From: CAWBFD01 sp963788115
GTDB lineage: Bacteria; Actinomycetota; Thermoleophilia; Solirubrobacterales; 70-9
Reading direction: 5' to 3'
DNA: 64,000 nucleotides
Assembly (NCBI GenBank): GCA_963788115.1
Contig: CAWBFD010000002.1
Location: 1 to 64,000 of the forward strand
In this document: in pieces, positions 8,649 to 17,364 of the stretch
How positions within the stretch are numbered: position 1 is the first letter of the stretch
Layout: every line of letters begins with the position of its first letter
Notes under the pieces: model-generated
The model's input: only the letters and a program-made list of their open reading frames with translations
Told to the model about the DNA's origin: nothing
The model's database searches: none
Position numbers and translations under genes: made by a program

Positions 8649-9581
8649 ATGAGAGCGCTGGTTCGCCGCTACGTCCCGTTTCCCGCTCGCCGGGCAGTGT
8701 GGCGCGTTCGCCGAAACGTCCCCAGGGTCGCCCAGCCCCTGTCGCTCGTCCTGCCCCGGGCCGACGCGCCGGCGCGGCCGGTGCTGTTGATCGGCTGCCC
8801 GAGGTCGGGGACGAGCGCGCTGCTCCAGGTGCTGCTCCGCAGCTCCGAGCTGCGCTCGGTCCACAACGAGGGCCACATCCTCTGGCAGCCCTACCACCAC
8901 CCGCGTGACACGGGCTGGGACTCGGACGCGCTCGGCGCCGAGGACGTCAGCCCGCGCGAGCGCGAGTACATCTACCTGGCGATCCGGCTGGTGGTCCGTG
9001 ATCGGCGGTTCGTCGACAAGACCCCGGAGAGCTGCCTCCGCATCCCCTACCTTCAGGCGCTCTTCCCCGATGCCACCTTCGTCTTCCTCCGTCGCCGCGC
9101 GGCGGACAACGTCAACTCGCTGATGGAGGGCTGGCGGGCGAGGCCGCGGTTCGTCACCTACCGGCTGCCCGAACGCCTCGAGGGCCTCGGCCCGCTGAGC
9201 GGAGACCGGTGGAGCTTCGCGCTGATCCCCGGATGGCGCGAGCTGCGCCACGCGCCGCTCGAGGAGATCTGCGCCCGCCAGTACATCGCCTGCAACGAGG
9301 CCGCGCTCGACGCCCTCGAGGGCATTGCCTCCTCGGGGTGGCTCGACGTCGCCTACGAGGATCTCGTCGACTCGCCGGTCGAGACGAGCCGGCGGCTGTT
9401 CGAGCGGCTCGGCCTCGCCTTCACCCGCGAGGTCGAGGAGTACGCCGCGGCGCTCCACCGCACCCCGGGACCCACGGCGCTGAGCCCGCCGAGGCCGGGG
9501 AAGTGGCGGGAGCAGAACCCAGCCGAGATCGAGCGGATCCTGCCGCTGGTGGCACCGACCGAGCGTCGTCTCGGCTGGTGA
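8649..9581 (+). CDS. Sulfotransferase family protein
   Basis: 310 residues. The 5'-phosphosulfate-binding loop is G49-C-PRSGTS (51-56) in VLLIGCPRSGTSALLQVLL, as in P-loop-like sulfotransferases that move sulfate from PAPS to a hydroxyl or amine. The 3'-phosphate-binding part is visible as FVDKTPESCLRIPYLQALFPDATFVFLRRRAADNVNSL, with the R and S/N residues that contact PAP. The C-terminal YEDLVDSPVETSRRLFERLGL is typical of the Sulfotransfer_3 group. There is no signal peptide, although basic residues at the N-terminus may favour membrane association. The acceptor cannot be predicted, since no sulfate-activation genes are nearby. Confidence 0.9.
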   Translation: MRALVRRYVPFPARRAVWRVRRNVPRVAQPLSLVLPRADAPARPVLLIGCPRSGTSALLQVLLRSSELRSVHNEGHILWQPYHHPRDTGWDSDALGAEDVSPREREYIYLAIRLVVRDRRFVDKTPESCLRIPYLQALFPDATFVFLRRRAADNVNSLMEGWRARPRFVTYRLPERLEGLGPLSGDRWSFALIPGWRELRHAPLEEICARQYIACNEAALDALEGIASSGWLDVAYEDLVDSPVETSRRLFERLGLAFTREVEEYAAALHRTPGPTALSPPRPGKWREQNPAEIERILPLVAPTERRLGW

Positions 9582-9594
9582 CGCTTCTCAGCCC

Positions 9595-10965
9595 CTACCG
9601 GCCGCCGATCGCCATCTCCCCGACCAGGAGCGGCGGGGTCTTGACCGAGCCCCCGAAGGGGACCCAGCGGGCGTCACGTCCCGCGGTGCGCACGGCGGAG
9701 AGCATCGAGACCAGGTCCGAGGCGATCGTGAACTCCGTCGCGGGATCCGTCAGCTCGCCGCCCGAGATCGCGAGGCCCGAGGCGCCGACCGAGAACTGGC
9801 CCGAGACCGGGTTGACGCCGGAGTGGAGCCCGGCCACGTCAGTTATATAGAGGCCGTCGCCGGCCTCGGCCAGGAGTCCCTCGAGGTCGAGCTCGCCGGG
9901 GGTGACGATCAGGTTCGAGGTCGAGACCGACGGGGGAGAGCGGTAGCCGGAGCGCGCCGCGTTCGCGGTCGAGCGGGTCCCGTCGCCCTCGCGGCGGGCC
10001 GTGTAGGAGTCGTGGAGGTAGGCGGCGAGGGCGCCCGAGTCGATCAGGGTCGTGCGCCCGCGGGCGAGGCCCTCGCCGTCGACCGGCGCCGAGGCCATCC
10101 CCTCGGGGTCGACGCCGTCGTCGGTGAGGGTGAGGGCCGCCGAGGCGATCTCATCGCCGAGGCGGCCCGCGAACGGCGAGCGCCCGCGCTGGACCACGTC
10201 CGCGCACAAGACCCCGCCGACGAAGCCCGCGAAGCTGGCCGCGACCGTGGGGTCGAGCACCACCGGGCACGTGCGCGACTCCGGCTTGGAGGAGCCGAGC
10301 AGCCGGGTCGCCCGCTCGCCCGCCTCCCGCCCGATCGCCTCGGGGTCGAGCGCCCCCGGGGAGCGGCCCAGGCCGAAACCCAGGCCCGTCTCCTTCGCGT
10401 CGCCCTCGCCGGCGATCGCCTGGAGGAACGCGTAGCAGAAGCTCGCCTCGTAGGACGCCTCCAATCCCCGCGAGGAGGCGAGCGCGGCGCGACTCTCCTC
10501 GTCGACGTAGACCGTGGTCTCGACCGCGCTCACCCGCTCGTCCGAGTCGCGGGCGGCGCGCTCGATCGCCTCGGCCATCTCCACCTTGCGCTCGGAGTCC
10601 CAGGCATTCAGCTCGGGGTCGTGGAGCCCTGCGATCTCCGCCTGCGAGCCGTCCGCGGGCTCCGGCGGGGCGGCAAACTCGTCGGGGTCCGATACCCGCG
10701 CCGCCTCGACCGCGCCCGTCGCGACCTCGGCGATCCCGGCATCGGAGAGGTCGGTGCCGTATGCGTAGCCGGCGCGGCCGTCGATCCAGGCGCGCACGCC
10801 GAGTCCCCGTTCCCCCGCCTCGGTCAGGCTCTCGACCTCGCCGTCGAACACCCGGATCTCGCGGCCGGTCGAGTCCTGGGCGGTGGCCTCGGCGTCGCCG
10901 GCGCCGGCGCCGAGCGCGGCCTCGACCGCCTGCGCGACGAGCCGCTCGAGCTCCGGAGCGCTCAT
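9595..10965 (-). CDS. pmbA: TldD/PmbA family protein, TldE (PmbA)-type subunit
   Basis: 456 residues from ATG 10965, overlapping the tldD stop by 4 bases. The open frame extends far upstream, but only as a shadow of tldD. The family signature is present: an N-terminal domain with VRAWIDGRAGYAYGTDLSD, and a C-terminal half with CPVVLDPTVAASFAGFVGGVLCADVVQRGRSPFAGRLG, then STANAARSGYRSPPSVSTSNLIVTPG. It lacks the HEXXXH zinc motif that its partner has, as expected for TldE/PmbA, the non-catalytic half of the TldD-TldE heterodimeric metalloprotease. In other bacteria the pair processes modified peptides or unfolded substrates. The substrate here is unknown. Confidence 0.92.
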   Translation of the reverse strand: MSAPELERLVAQAVEAALGAGAGDAEATAQDSTGREIRVFDGEVESLTEAGERGLGVRAWIDGRAGYAYGTDLSDAGIAEVATGAVEAARVSDPDEFAAPPEPADGSQAEIAGLHDPELNAWDSERKVEMAEAIERAARDSDERVSAVETTVYVDEESRAALASSRGLEASYEASFCYAFLQAIAGEGDAKETGLGFGLGRSPGALDPEAIGREAGERATRLLGSSKPESRTCPVVLDPTVAASFAGFVGGVLCADVVQRGRSPFAGRLGDEIASAALTLTDDGVDPEGMASAPVDGEGLARGRTTLIDSGALAAYLHDSYTARREGDGTRSTANAARSGYRSPPSVSTSNLIVTPGELDLEGLLAEAGDGLYITDVAGLHSGVNPVSGQFSVGASGLAISGGELTDPATEFTIASDLVSMLSAVRTAGRDARWVPFGGSVKTPPLLVGEMAIGGR

Positions 10966-12377
10966 CCGACCGCCGTCCCCCCCACCGTGATCTCGCTGAT
11001 CCGCACGTGCCCCTGGCCGGTGCCGACCGGGACCCACTGCCCCTCCTTGCCACAGGTCCCGGTCTTCATCTCGAAGTCCGAGGCGACGGCGTCGATGCGG
11101 CCGAGAGCCTGAAGGCAGTTGCCGATCAGGGTGGCCCCGCGGCACGGCTTGCCGACCTGACCGCCCTCGATCAGGTAGCCCTCGGAGACCCCGAAGACGA
11201 AGTCCCCGGTGGTCGGGTCCACCTGGCCCCCGGCGAACGAGACCGCGTAGAACCCGCGGTCCACCTCCTCGATCAGCTGCTCGGGCGTCGCCTCGCCGGG
11301 GGCGATGTACGTGTTGGTCATCCGCGGGATCGGGAGGTGGCGGAAGCTCTCGCGGCGCCCGTTGCCGGTGGAGGCGGTCGCATCCTTGCGCGCCCGCAGC
11401 AGGTCGTAGAGGTACGAGGTGATGCGCCCCTCCTCGATCACGGTCGTCTTCTGCGCCGGGGTGCCCTCGTCGTCGATCGCGTCCGTGCCCCACTCGCCGG
11501 GAAGCCGGCCGTCGTCGTAGGCGACCAGATGCGGCTGGGCGACCTGCTCGCCGAGCTTGTTCGCGTAGACCGAGGCCCCCTTCTGGATGTGGTCTGCCTC
11601 GAGCCCGTGGCCGGTCATCTCGTGGAAGAGGACGCCGCCGAACCCGCCGCCGACGACCACCGGCAGCGACGCGGCCGGCGCCGGGTCGGCGTCGAGCATG
11701 GTCAGCGCCTTGCGGGCGGCCTGCTCGGCGATCCGCTCGCCCGCGCCCCCGTCGACGAGCTCGAACCCGCGGTGGCCGCCGAGGGTCTCGAATCCGGTCT
11801 CCACCGTGCCGTCTCGCCTCGCCACCACCTGGGCGACGAGGCGGACCCGGGTGCGGTCGTCGACCGCGAGCAGCCCATCCGAGTTGGCGACCGCGATTCG
11901 CCGCCGCCCCTCGCCGTAGGAGGCCTTGACCTGGTCGACCTCGTCCCCAGCGGCCCGCGCCCGCTCGTCGCACGCCCGAAGCAGCTCCGCCTTGCGCTCC
12001 GCCGCGACCTCCGCCGGGTCGGTCGCGATCTCCTGCAGGGCGGACGGCTCGGCGGCGGCCAGCGCCTTCGGCTCGGTGCGCTCACCCGAGAGCGCCGCGG
12101 CGGCGCCGTCGGCGGCGCGCTCCAGGTCGCCCTCGCCCAGCCCGTCGACGTGGGCGAAGTAGGTCGTCTCGCCGGCGACCACCCGCACACCGGCCCCGCG
12201 CTCGCCGCCGCGCTGCGCGTGCTCCACCCGCGACTCGTCGATCTCGAGCCCGAACGTGGCGCGCTCGTCGCAGAAGACCTCGGCGAAGTCGCCGCCGTTG
12301 CGGAGCGCGCGGGCGAGGACGCGCTCGGCCAGGGCTGGCTCGATGAGCGGGGTCGCGGTGCGCTCCGGCGTGCTCAT
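10962..12377 (-). CDS. tldD: Metalloprotease TldD
   Basis: 471 residues. The zinc-site motif HEMTGHGLEADH in GGVLFHEMTGHGLEADHIQKG identifies the catalytic subunit of the TldD/TldE protease. Other conserved pieces are GRLPGEWGTDAIDDEGTPAQKTTVIEEGRI, SFRHLPIPRMTNTYIAPGE and the C-terminal GTCGKEGQWVPVGTGQGHVRISEITVGG. Length is normal for the family. It overlaps pmbA downstream and a 69-residue gene upstream by 4 bases each, so the four genes 13032 to 9595 look like one transcription unit. The protein should be cytosolic. Confidence 0.95.
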   Translation of the reverse strand: MSTPERTATPLIEPALAERVLARALRNGGDFAEVFCDERATFGLEIDESRVEHAQRGGERGAGVRVVAGETTYFAHVDGLGEGDLERAADGAAAALSGERTEPKALAAAEPSALQEIATDPAEVAAERKAELLRACDERARAAGDEVDQVKASYGEGRRRIAVANSDGLLAVDDRTRVRLVAQVVARRDGTVETGFETLGGHRGFELVDGGAGERIAEQAARKALTMLDADPAPAASLPVVVGGGFGGVLFHEMTGHGLEADHIQKGASVYANKLGEQVAQPHLVAYDDGRLPGEWGTDAIDDEGTPAQKTTVIEEGRITSYLYDLLRARKDATASTGNGRRESFRHLPIPRMTNTYIAPGEATPEQLIEEVDRGFYAVSFAGGQVDPTTGDFVFGVSEGYLIEGGQVGKPCRGATLIGNCLQALGRIDAVASDFEMKTGTCGKEGQWVPVGTGQGHVRISEITVGGTAVG

Positions 12378-12583
12378 CTCGCCGCCTCGATCAAGCGAGC
12401 GGCGGCGCGGAACAGCTCGCGGCCGGCCTCGGTGTCAGGGGTGTAGCCGGCGCTTCGGCCGCCCGGGTAATGAACCCGTGCGAACGGCTCCCGCGTCGCC
12501 CGGCGGCGGCGCATGAACGCGGCCGCCTCGTCCGCGTAGCCGGTCACCCGGTCGATCAGAAAGCGGTGCGGCTTCGGCGGCAT
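12374..12583 (-). CDS. Small conserved-context protein in tldD unit
   Basis: 69 residues, sharing 4 bases with tldD and 1 base with the gene upstream. The sequence is basic with helical stretches (RVTGYADEAAAFMRRRRA; AGRELFRAAARLIEAAR) around a PGGRSAGYTPD turn. I do not recognise a family. The tight overlaps on both sides argue that it is translated and works with the TldD/TldE pair, perhaps as an adaptor or substrate, but that is inference from position only. Confidence 0.65.
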   Translation of the reverse strand: MPPKPHRFLIDRVTGYADEAAAFMRRRRATREPFARVHYPGGRSAGYTPDTEAGRELFRAAARLIEAAR

Positions 12584-13032
12584 CAGGCCTCCTCCTCCTC
12601 CTTGCCGGCGGCGTGAAGCTCACGAGGGTGGGGCTTGCGGCGATCCGGAATGCCTCGGCCGCCTGCGAGGTCCCGAAGCACCGTGCGCATGTCGGACAGC
12701 ATCAGCGAGGCGAGCGTGAACCGATCGGCAACCGCGACCATCGCCAGGGACCCGTGGCGGACCGCGAACGCCTCGCCGTCCTCGGTGGCCACGTGCGCCG
12801 CGGCGGCCGGCGCGCCCCCGGCTCCGTCGACGGCCGCCAGGAAGCGTCGCCCCGCCCCGGCCCAGCGGCGCTCCTCGCCGCTCGTGGCGAGGGTCTCGCC
12901 CGAGGCGTCGAGCACCGCGCAGCCCCGCAGATCGGCGGACATCTCGTGCATGCGCGCCACGGCCAGCTGTGCCTCCGCGAGGCTCGGTCGCTCGGCGGCC
13001 GGTTGCGCCTCGGCGGCCTCGGTCGCGCTCAT
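12583..13032 (-). CDS. Roadblock/LC7-like small protein, first gene of tldD unit
   Basis: 149 residues. The fold-like pattern (helix LAEAQLAVARMHEMSADLRG, strand CAVLDASGETLATSG, helix WAGAGRRFLAAVDGAG, strand HVATEDGEAFAVRHGSLAMVAVADR, helix LASLMLSDMRTVLRDLA) matches the roadblock/LC7 arrangement used by small regulatory dimers. This is pattern-based, not a motif hit. The C-terminus is a charged tail (HAAGKEEEEA). It is the promoter-proximal gene of the four-gene tldD/pmbA unit, divergent from the small membrane protein at 13074. Confidence 0.6.
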   Translation of the reverse strand: MSATEAAEAQPAAERPSLAEAQLAVARMHEMSADLRGCAVLDASGETLATSGEERRWAGAGRRFLAAVDGAGGAPAAAAHVATEDGEAFAVRHGSLAMVAVADRFTLASLMLSDMRTVLRDLAGGRGIPDRRKPHPRELHAAGKEEEEA

Positions 13033-13073
13033 GGAAGCGTGGGGTCCGTCATCTCGGCAAACATATAGAGACT

Positions 13074-13229
13074 GTGCCCTCCGCTCGAGCAGCCTGGTGG
13101 ATCGTGATCGCCCTCTGCGCGATCGCCGTCCTGCTGCTGGCGCTCAACGGGTACACCGGGTATTCGATCGTCGTCGGCGCCGTCGGGCTCTCGGCCGCGG
13201 TCAACCTGCTGCCTTCCCGGATTCCTTGA
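13074..13229 (+). CDS. Small single-span membrane protein
   Basis: 51 residues from GTG 13074 (the frame is open upstream to 12969, but that part overlaps the divergent gene and looks non-coding). It is nearly all membrane: AWWIVIALCAIAVLLLALNGYTGYSIVVGAVGLSAAVNLLP, giving one long or two short helices with a glycine/tyrosine turn between. It ends just before the dhaK promoter. No family is recognised. Confidence 0.5.
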   Translation: MPSARAAWWIVIALCAIAVLLLALNGYTGYSIVVGAVGLSAAVNLLPSRIP

Positions 13230-13254
13230 CATGCCCGCTGCGGCGCAGTATTGT
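13226..13254 (+). promoter_or_regulatory. Promoter of dhaK-dhaL-ptsI
   Basis: TTGACA at 13226-13231 and TATTGT at 13249-13254 are separated by exactly 17 bases, a near-consensus housekeeping promoter that stands out in this GC-rich sequence. Transcription would begin near 13261, about 50 bases before the dhaK ATG at 13314, which has a GAGGAGGA site. Confidence 0.75.
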
Positions 13255-13270
13255 CGCGCCGCGGGCTCTG

Positions 13271-13285
13271 TTCGATAATGTCGAA
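13271..13285 (+). promoter_or_regulatory. Candidate IclR operator at dhaK
   Basis: TTCGATAATGTCGAA is a dyad with perfect 5-base arms (TTCGA/TCGAA) around TAATG. It lies about 10-24 bases downstream of the predicted dhaK transcription start, a position suited to repression. The same sequence with two C-for-T changes covers the start codon of the IclR-family gene at 17372. Confidence 0.65.
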
Positions 13286-13313
13286 TGCGAGTCAGAACGG
13301 CTGAGGAGGAGAA

Positions 13314-14336
13314 ATGGAAGCTGCCACGACCCAGATGCGGAAGTTCCTCAACGACCCGGACGAGGTGGTGAATGAGTCGCTCGCCGGTCTCGCCGCCGCC
13401 CACGGCGACCTGATCCGTTACCTGCCCGACGATCAGATCGTCGTGCGGGCGGATGCCCCGGTCCGCGACAAGGTCGCGCTGATCTCCGGAGGCGGCTCGG
13501 GCCACGAGCCGATGCACGCCGGCTTCGTCGGGCGGGGGATGCTCGACGCGGCCTGCCCGGGAGCGGTGTTCACGTCGCCGGTGCCCGAGCAGATGCTGGC
13601 GGCGACCAAGGCCGTGGACGGCGGCGCCGGCGTCGTCCACATCGTCAAGAACTACACCGGCGACGTGATGAACTTCAAGCTTGCCGCCGAGGACGCAGCC
13701 GACGAGGGGATCGAGGTCGAGTCGGTGCTCATCGACGACGACGTCGCGGTCCAGGACTCCCTCTACACCGCGGGCCGGCGCGGAGTCGGCGCCACCGTCC
13801 TGGCGGAGAAGCTCGCCGGGGCCGCCGCCGAACGCGGGGACGACGTCGGGGCCGTCGCCGGCATCGCGCGTCGGGTGGACGAGCGCGGGCGCTCGTTCGG
13901 GATCGCGCTGTCCTCCTGCACACCCCCGTCAGCCGGCAGCCCGATCTTCGATCTTCCCGCGGGCGAGATGGAGGTGGGGATCGGCATCCACGGCGAGCCG
14001 GGACGCGCCCGCGAGCCGCTCAAGAGCGCGGGCGACATCGCCGGGATCATGGTGGAGGCGGTGCTCAGCGACCTCGAGCCGGCCGACGGCGCCGACATGC
14101 TGGCCTTCGTCAACTCGATGGGCGGCACGCCCGAGATCGAGCTCTACCTCCTCTACGGGGAGATCGAGCGGCGGCTGCGCGACGCCGGGCTCAACGTCGC
14201 CCGGCGGCTCGTCGGCCCCTACATCACCTCGCTGGAGATGGCCGGCGCCTCGCTGACCGTGCTCGAGCTCGATGACGAGCTGACCGAGTTGTGGGATGCT
14301 CCGGTCCACACCCCGGCCCTGCGCTGGGGCACGTGA
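13314..14336 (+). CDS. dhaK: Dihydroxyacetone kinase subunit DhaK
   Basis: 340 residues. DhaK binds dihydroxyacetone covalently through a histidine, here His226 in GIGIHGEPG, and presents it to DhaL-bound ADP/ATP. The N-terminal substrate domain shows ALISGGGSGHEPMHAGFVGRG and VKNYTGDVMNF, both diagnostic. Length is normal. The stop overlaps a GTG at 14333 that could start dhaL. It is the first gene of dhaK-dhaL-ptsI, with a strong promoter and a candidate IclR operator in its leader. Its presence with DhaM shows a PTS-type, PEP-dependent kinase rather than the ATP-dependent fused form. Confidence 0.96.
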   Translation: MEAATTQMRKFLNDPDEVVNESLAGLAAAHGDLIRYLPDDQIVVRADAPVRDKVALISGGGSGHEPMHAGFVGRGMLDAACPGAVFTSPVPEQMLAATKAVDGGAGVVHIVKNYTGDVMNFKLAAEDAADEGIEVESVLIDDDVAVQDSLYTAGRRGVGATVLAEKLAGAAAERGDDVGAVAGIARRVDERGRSFGIALSSCTPPSAGSPIFDLPAGEMEVGIGIHGEPGRAREPLKSAGDIAGIMVEAVLSDLEPADGADMLAFVNSMGGTPEIELYLLYGEIERRLRDAGLNVARRLVGPYITSLEMAGASLTVLELDDELTELWDAPVHTPALRWGT

Positions 14337-14359
14337 CCGCAACCAGCGAGAGAGCCCAC

Positions 14360-14995
14360 ATGCAATCCGCGACCGTGAGCGCCTGGATGCGCGAGTCCGC
14401 CGATGCCGTCAAGGCGGAGCGCGACCACCTGACGCAGCTCGACGCCGCGATCGGCGACGGCGACCACGGCGTCAACATGGATCGCGGGTTCGACGCGGTG
14501 ACCAAGACGCTCGCCGACCAGGACGGCTCGGTGCCGCCCGGACAGCTCCTGATCCTCGCCGGCAAGACCATGATCTCGACGGTCGGCGGCGCCAGCGGAC
14601 CCCTGTGGGGGATGGCGTTCCGACGCGCGGGCCGCTCCCTCGGCAAGGAGCCCGAGTTCGACGGGCCCGCCCTGGCCGACGCGCTCGGCGCGGCGATCGA
14701 GGGAATCCGCGAGCTCGGCGCGGCGGCGCCCGGCGACAAGACGATGGTCGACGCCCTGGTCCCGGCCGAGGAGGCCCTTCGCAGCGAGCTCGACTCCGGC
14801 GCTGACGTCGAGCAAGCCCTGGCCGCCGCCGCCGAGGCGGCCGACGAGGGCGCCCACGCGACCGTTCCCATGCAGGCCCGCCGCGGGCGTGCCTCGTACC
14901 TCGGCGAGCGGTCGGTCGGGCACCAGGATCCCGGCGCGACCTCGTCGGCGCTGATCCTGCGGGCGCTTCAGCGGGCGGTCGACCAGGCGCCCTGA
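14360..14995 (+). CDS. dhaL: Dihydroxyacetone kinase subunit DhaL
   Basis: 211 residues from ATG 14360; a GTG at 14333 overlapping the dhaK stop is a possible alternative. DhaL carries the tightly bound nucleotide that is rephosphorylated by DhaM. The metal/phosphate-binding loop is LDAAIGDGDHGVNMDRGF near residues 30-47, followed by GGASGPLWGMAFRRAG and GDKTMVDALVPA. The C-terminus ends with the family motif GRASYLGERSVGHQDPGATSSALIL. Its TGA overlaps the ATG of ptsI (ATGTGA-type junction at 14995). Confidence 0.95.
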   Translation: MQSATVSAWMRESADAVKAERDHLTQLDAAIGDGDHGVNMDRGFDAVTKTLADQDGSVPPGQLLILAGKTMISTVGGASGPLWGMAFRRAGRSLGKEPEFDGPALADALGAAIEGIRELGAAAPGDKTMVDALVPAEEALRSELDSGADVEQALAAAAEAADEGAHATVPMQARRGRASYLGERSVGHQDPGATSSALILRALQRAVDQAP

Positions 14996-16683
14996 TGTCA
15001 GAGCGGCTGGTGCGTGGCGTCCCGGCCTCGCCTGGGATCGCCGCCGGGCGGGCGCGCGTGCTCGACCCCGCCCTGCCGGCCGGCGCCGACGCCGCGCTGC
15101 TGCCGGAGGCGGAGCGTCCGGCTGAGGCGAGCCGGGCCGAGGCGGCCCTCGATGCCGCCCAGGCGGAGATCGAGCGAGTCGTGGAGCGCCTGCGCGCCGA
15201 GGGCCGCGACGAGGAGGCGGAGATCGTCGACACCGGGGCCCTCCTCGCGGCCGATCCCACGCTGCGCGAATCGGTTCGCGCGGCGGTGGCCGAGCGAGGC
15301 GCGCCGGCCGCCGCGGCGATCCTCGAGGCGAGCGGCGCCGCCGCGGACACCCTGGCCGCGCTCGAGGACCCGATGCTGGCGGCGCGCGCGGACGACCTGC
15401 GAAGCGTCGGCCGGCGCGCCGCCCGGCTCGCGATCGGGGATCAGAGCGAGCCCGATCGGGCGAGCTCCGAGGGAGTCGTGGTGATCGCAACCGACCTCGG
15501 ACCGGCGGACGTCGCCGAGCTCGGCGCCGAGGTGAGCGCGATCGCGCTCGGGGCCGGGGCGGTCACCGCCCATGCGGCGATCGTCGCCCGATCGCTGGGG
15601 GTGCCGATGGCGATCGGACTCGGCGGAGACGTCGCCTCGGTCGAGCAGGGACAGCCGATCGTGGTCGACGGGAGCGAGGGAAGCGCGATCCTCGACCCGA
15701 GCCCCGAGAGGCTGGGCGAGGCCCTCCGGGCCGGAGCCGCGCGGGCTGACGAGCGCGAGCGGGCCGCGGCCGAGCGCTCGCTGCCCGCGGTGACGCTAGA
15801 CGGGACCAGGGTCGCCGTGCTCGCCAACGTCGCCAGCCCGGCCGAGGTCCGCGTCGGGCTCGAGGCGGGCGCCGAGGGGGTCGGCCTCCTGCGGACCGAG
15901 CTTGCCTTCCTCGACGCGGCCGGCTGGCCCAGCGAGGAGCAGCACCAGCGAGCGCTGCGGCCGACGCTCGAGGCGATCGGCGACCGCCTCGCAACCGTCC
16001 GGGTGCTCGACTTCGGGGGCGACAAGTCCCCGCCCTTCCTGACCGGTGCCAGCGAGCGCGGGATCGAGCTGTTACTAGGGGACCCGGAGTCGCTCGAGGC
16101 TCAGCTACGGGCGATCCTGCGGGCGGGCGCCGAGGCGCGGCTGCGCGTGCTGCTCCCGCTCGTCGCCGGGCCCGATCAGGTTCGGGCAGCCCGCGAGGCT
16201 CTGGCTCGCAGCGCCGAGGCCACCGGCAGCGACGAGGCACCGCCGCTGGGGGCGATGATCGAGACGGTCGAGGCCGTCGAACGGGTCGACGAGATCGCGG
16301 CCGCCGCCGACTTCCTCAGCATCGGGACCAACGACCTCGCCGCCTCGGTCCTCGGCCGGGATCGGTTCGCGGCGGGAAGCGTCGCGGCCCACGATCCCAG
16401 GGTGCTCGCAGCGGTCGCCGCCACCGCTCGCGCCAGCGCCGAGGCGGGGCTCGTGCTCGAGGTCTGCGGGGAGGCGGCCTCGGAGCCGCTCGTGGCGCCG
16501 ATCCTGATCGGGCTCGGCGTCGGCGAGCTCAGCGTCGGCGCGGCCCGCGTCGGTGCCACCCGCCGCCTGGTGCGGGAATCGCGCGCGAGCGACGCGCGCG
16601 AATTGGCCGCGCAGGCCGTCGAGGCGAGCGACACCGGCGCGGTCGAGGCGCTGGTGGGCGAGGCGATGCCGGGCTCGGCCTAG
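14995..16683 (+). CDS. ptsI: PTS enzyme I (PEP-protein phosphotransferase)
   Basis: 562 residues. Enzyme I takes phosphate from PEP and passes it to HPr. The active histidine is His193 in GAVTAHAAIVARSLGVP. The C-terminal PEP-binding barrel shows EGVGLLRTELAFLD, RVLDFGGDKSPPF, GAMIETVEAVERVDEIAAAADFLSIGTNDLAAS and the catalytic cysteine region LEVCGEAAS. Usual length is 550-580. No sugar-specific EII is in the window, so this PTS chain (EI, HPr, DhaM) seems dedicated to dihydroxyacetone kinase. The gene converges on ptsH, sharing 4 bases at the ends. Confidence 0.95.
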   Translation: MSERLVRGVPASPGIAAGRARVLDPALPAGADAALLPEAERPAEASRAEAALDAAQAEIERVVERLRAEGRDEEAEIVDTGALLAADPTLRESVRAAVAERGAPAAAAILEASGAAADTLAALEDPMLAARADDLRSVGRRAARLAIGDQSEPDRASSEGVVVIATDLGPADVAELGAEVSAIALGAGAVTAHAAIVARSLGVPMAIGLGGDVASVEQGQPIVVDGSEGSAILDPSPERLGEALRAGAARADERERAAAERSLPAVTLDGTRVAVLANVASPAEVRVGLEAGAEGVGLLRTELAFLDAAGWPSEEQHQRALRPTLEAIGDRLATVRVLDFGGDKSPPFLTGASERGIELLLGDPESLEAQLRAILRAGAEARLRVLLPLVAGPDQVRAAREALARSAEATGSDEAPPLGAMIETVEAVERVDEIAAAADFLSIGTNDLAASVLGRDRFAAGSVAAHDPRVLAAVAATARASAEAGLVLEVCGEAASEPLVAPILIGLGVGELSVGAARVGATRRLVRESRASDARELAAQAVEASDTGAVEALVGEAMPGSA

Positions 16684-16949
16684 GCGAAAGCCGTGACGCA
16701 GCCGACCAAGGCCCTGAGGGCGCTGGGGGCGTCCTCCCCCTCCGCCGTGAGCCTTAGCTCGGTGCCGCCGGTCGCGCCCAGCGCCAGCACCCCCATGAGG
16801 CTCTTGCCGTCGGCCTCGCGGTCGCCGACGACAACCTGTATCCGCGACTGGAAGCCCATCGCCGTGCGCACGAACTCCGCCGCCGGTCGCGCGTGAAGGG
16901 CGACTTCGTCGGGAAGCGTGACCCGCTCCTCCTCAAAACTTGGGGGCAC
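16680..16949 (-). CDS. ptsH: HPr family phosphocarrier protein
   Basis: 89 residues. The phosphorylated histidine is His19 in VALHARPAAEFV. The region around the HPr-kinase serine is kept as DGKSLMGVLALGA (Ser50). It passes phosphate from enzyme I to DhaM. The gene overlaps the 3' end of dhaM by 17 bases, so the two are coupled, and its end overlaps that of ptsI from the other strand by 4 bases. Confidence 0.93.
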   Translation of the reverse strand: MPPSFEEERVTLPDEVALHARPAAEFVRTAMGFQSRIQVVVGDREADGKSLMGVLALGATGGTELRLTAEGEDAPSALRALVGCVTAFA

Positions 16950-17316
16950 TGCGAGTTTCCTCGGCCGCCTTCGCCACCTCGTCCAGCGCCAGCCCCGCGG
17001 AGGCGCTCACGGCCGCAGCGATCGCTCCCTCGACCAGGGGCGCATCGACCAGCCGGACGCCGTCGGCGCTGCGGTCCTCGAGCACGGCACGGGCGGTGAG
17101 GAAGGCGCTGCCGAGGTCGCCGAGGACGACTACCCCGTCGCCGCCCTCAGCGCGGGCGATCGCACCCGAAACGAGCTCCTCGCTGGTCCCGAGCCCGCCG
17201 TCGGGCCCGCCGCCGGCATCCGCGATCACGACGGTCTCGCCGGCCATCTGCCCGGCGAGCTCGGCGACCCCCTTCGCGAGGTCGCCACTGTGCGATACGA
17301 CTACGATCCCGACCAA
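16933..17316 (-). CDS. dhaM: PTS-dependent dihydroxyacetone kinase phosphotransferase subunit DhaM
   Basis: 127 residues, the EIIA-mannose-like domain only; the HPr and EI domains that are fused in E. coli DhaM are separate genes here. The phosphorylated histidine is His9 in VVVSHSGDLAKGV. Other conserved parts are GDGVVVLGDLGSAFLTARAVLED and VRLVDAPLVEGAIAAAVSASAG. DhaM rephosphorylates the nucleotide on DhaL. It is divergent from the IclR gene, 55 bp away, with the candidate operator 17365-17379 between or over both starts. Confidence 0.95.
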   Translation of the reverse strand: MVGIVVVSHSGDLAKGVAELAGQMAGETVVIADAGGGPDGGLGTSEELVSGAIARAEGGDGVVVLGDLGSAFLTARAVLEDRSADGVRLVDAPLVEGAIAAAVSASAGLALDEVAKAAEETRSAPKF

Positions 17317-17364
17317 TTCCGAGCTCCCCGTCCGTGCGGGCCTAGTCTACAGTCTCGACGGGGA

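Noticed and set aside
9823..12446. Long plus-strand ORFs across pmbA and tldD
   Set aside because: Opposite-strand openness of two clear genes; composition is low-complexity Arg/Ala/Gly.
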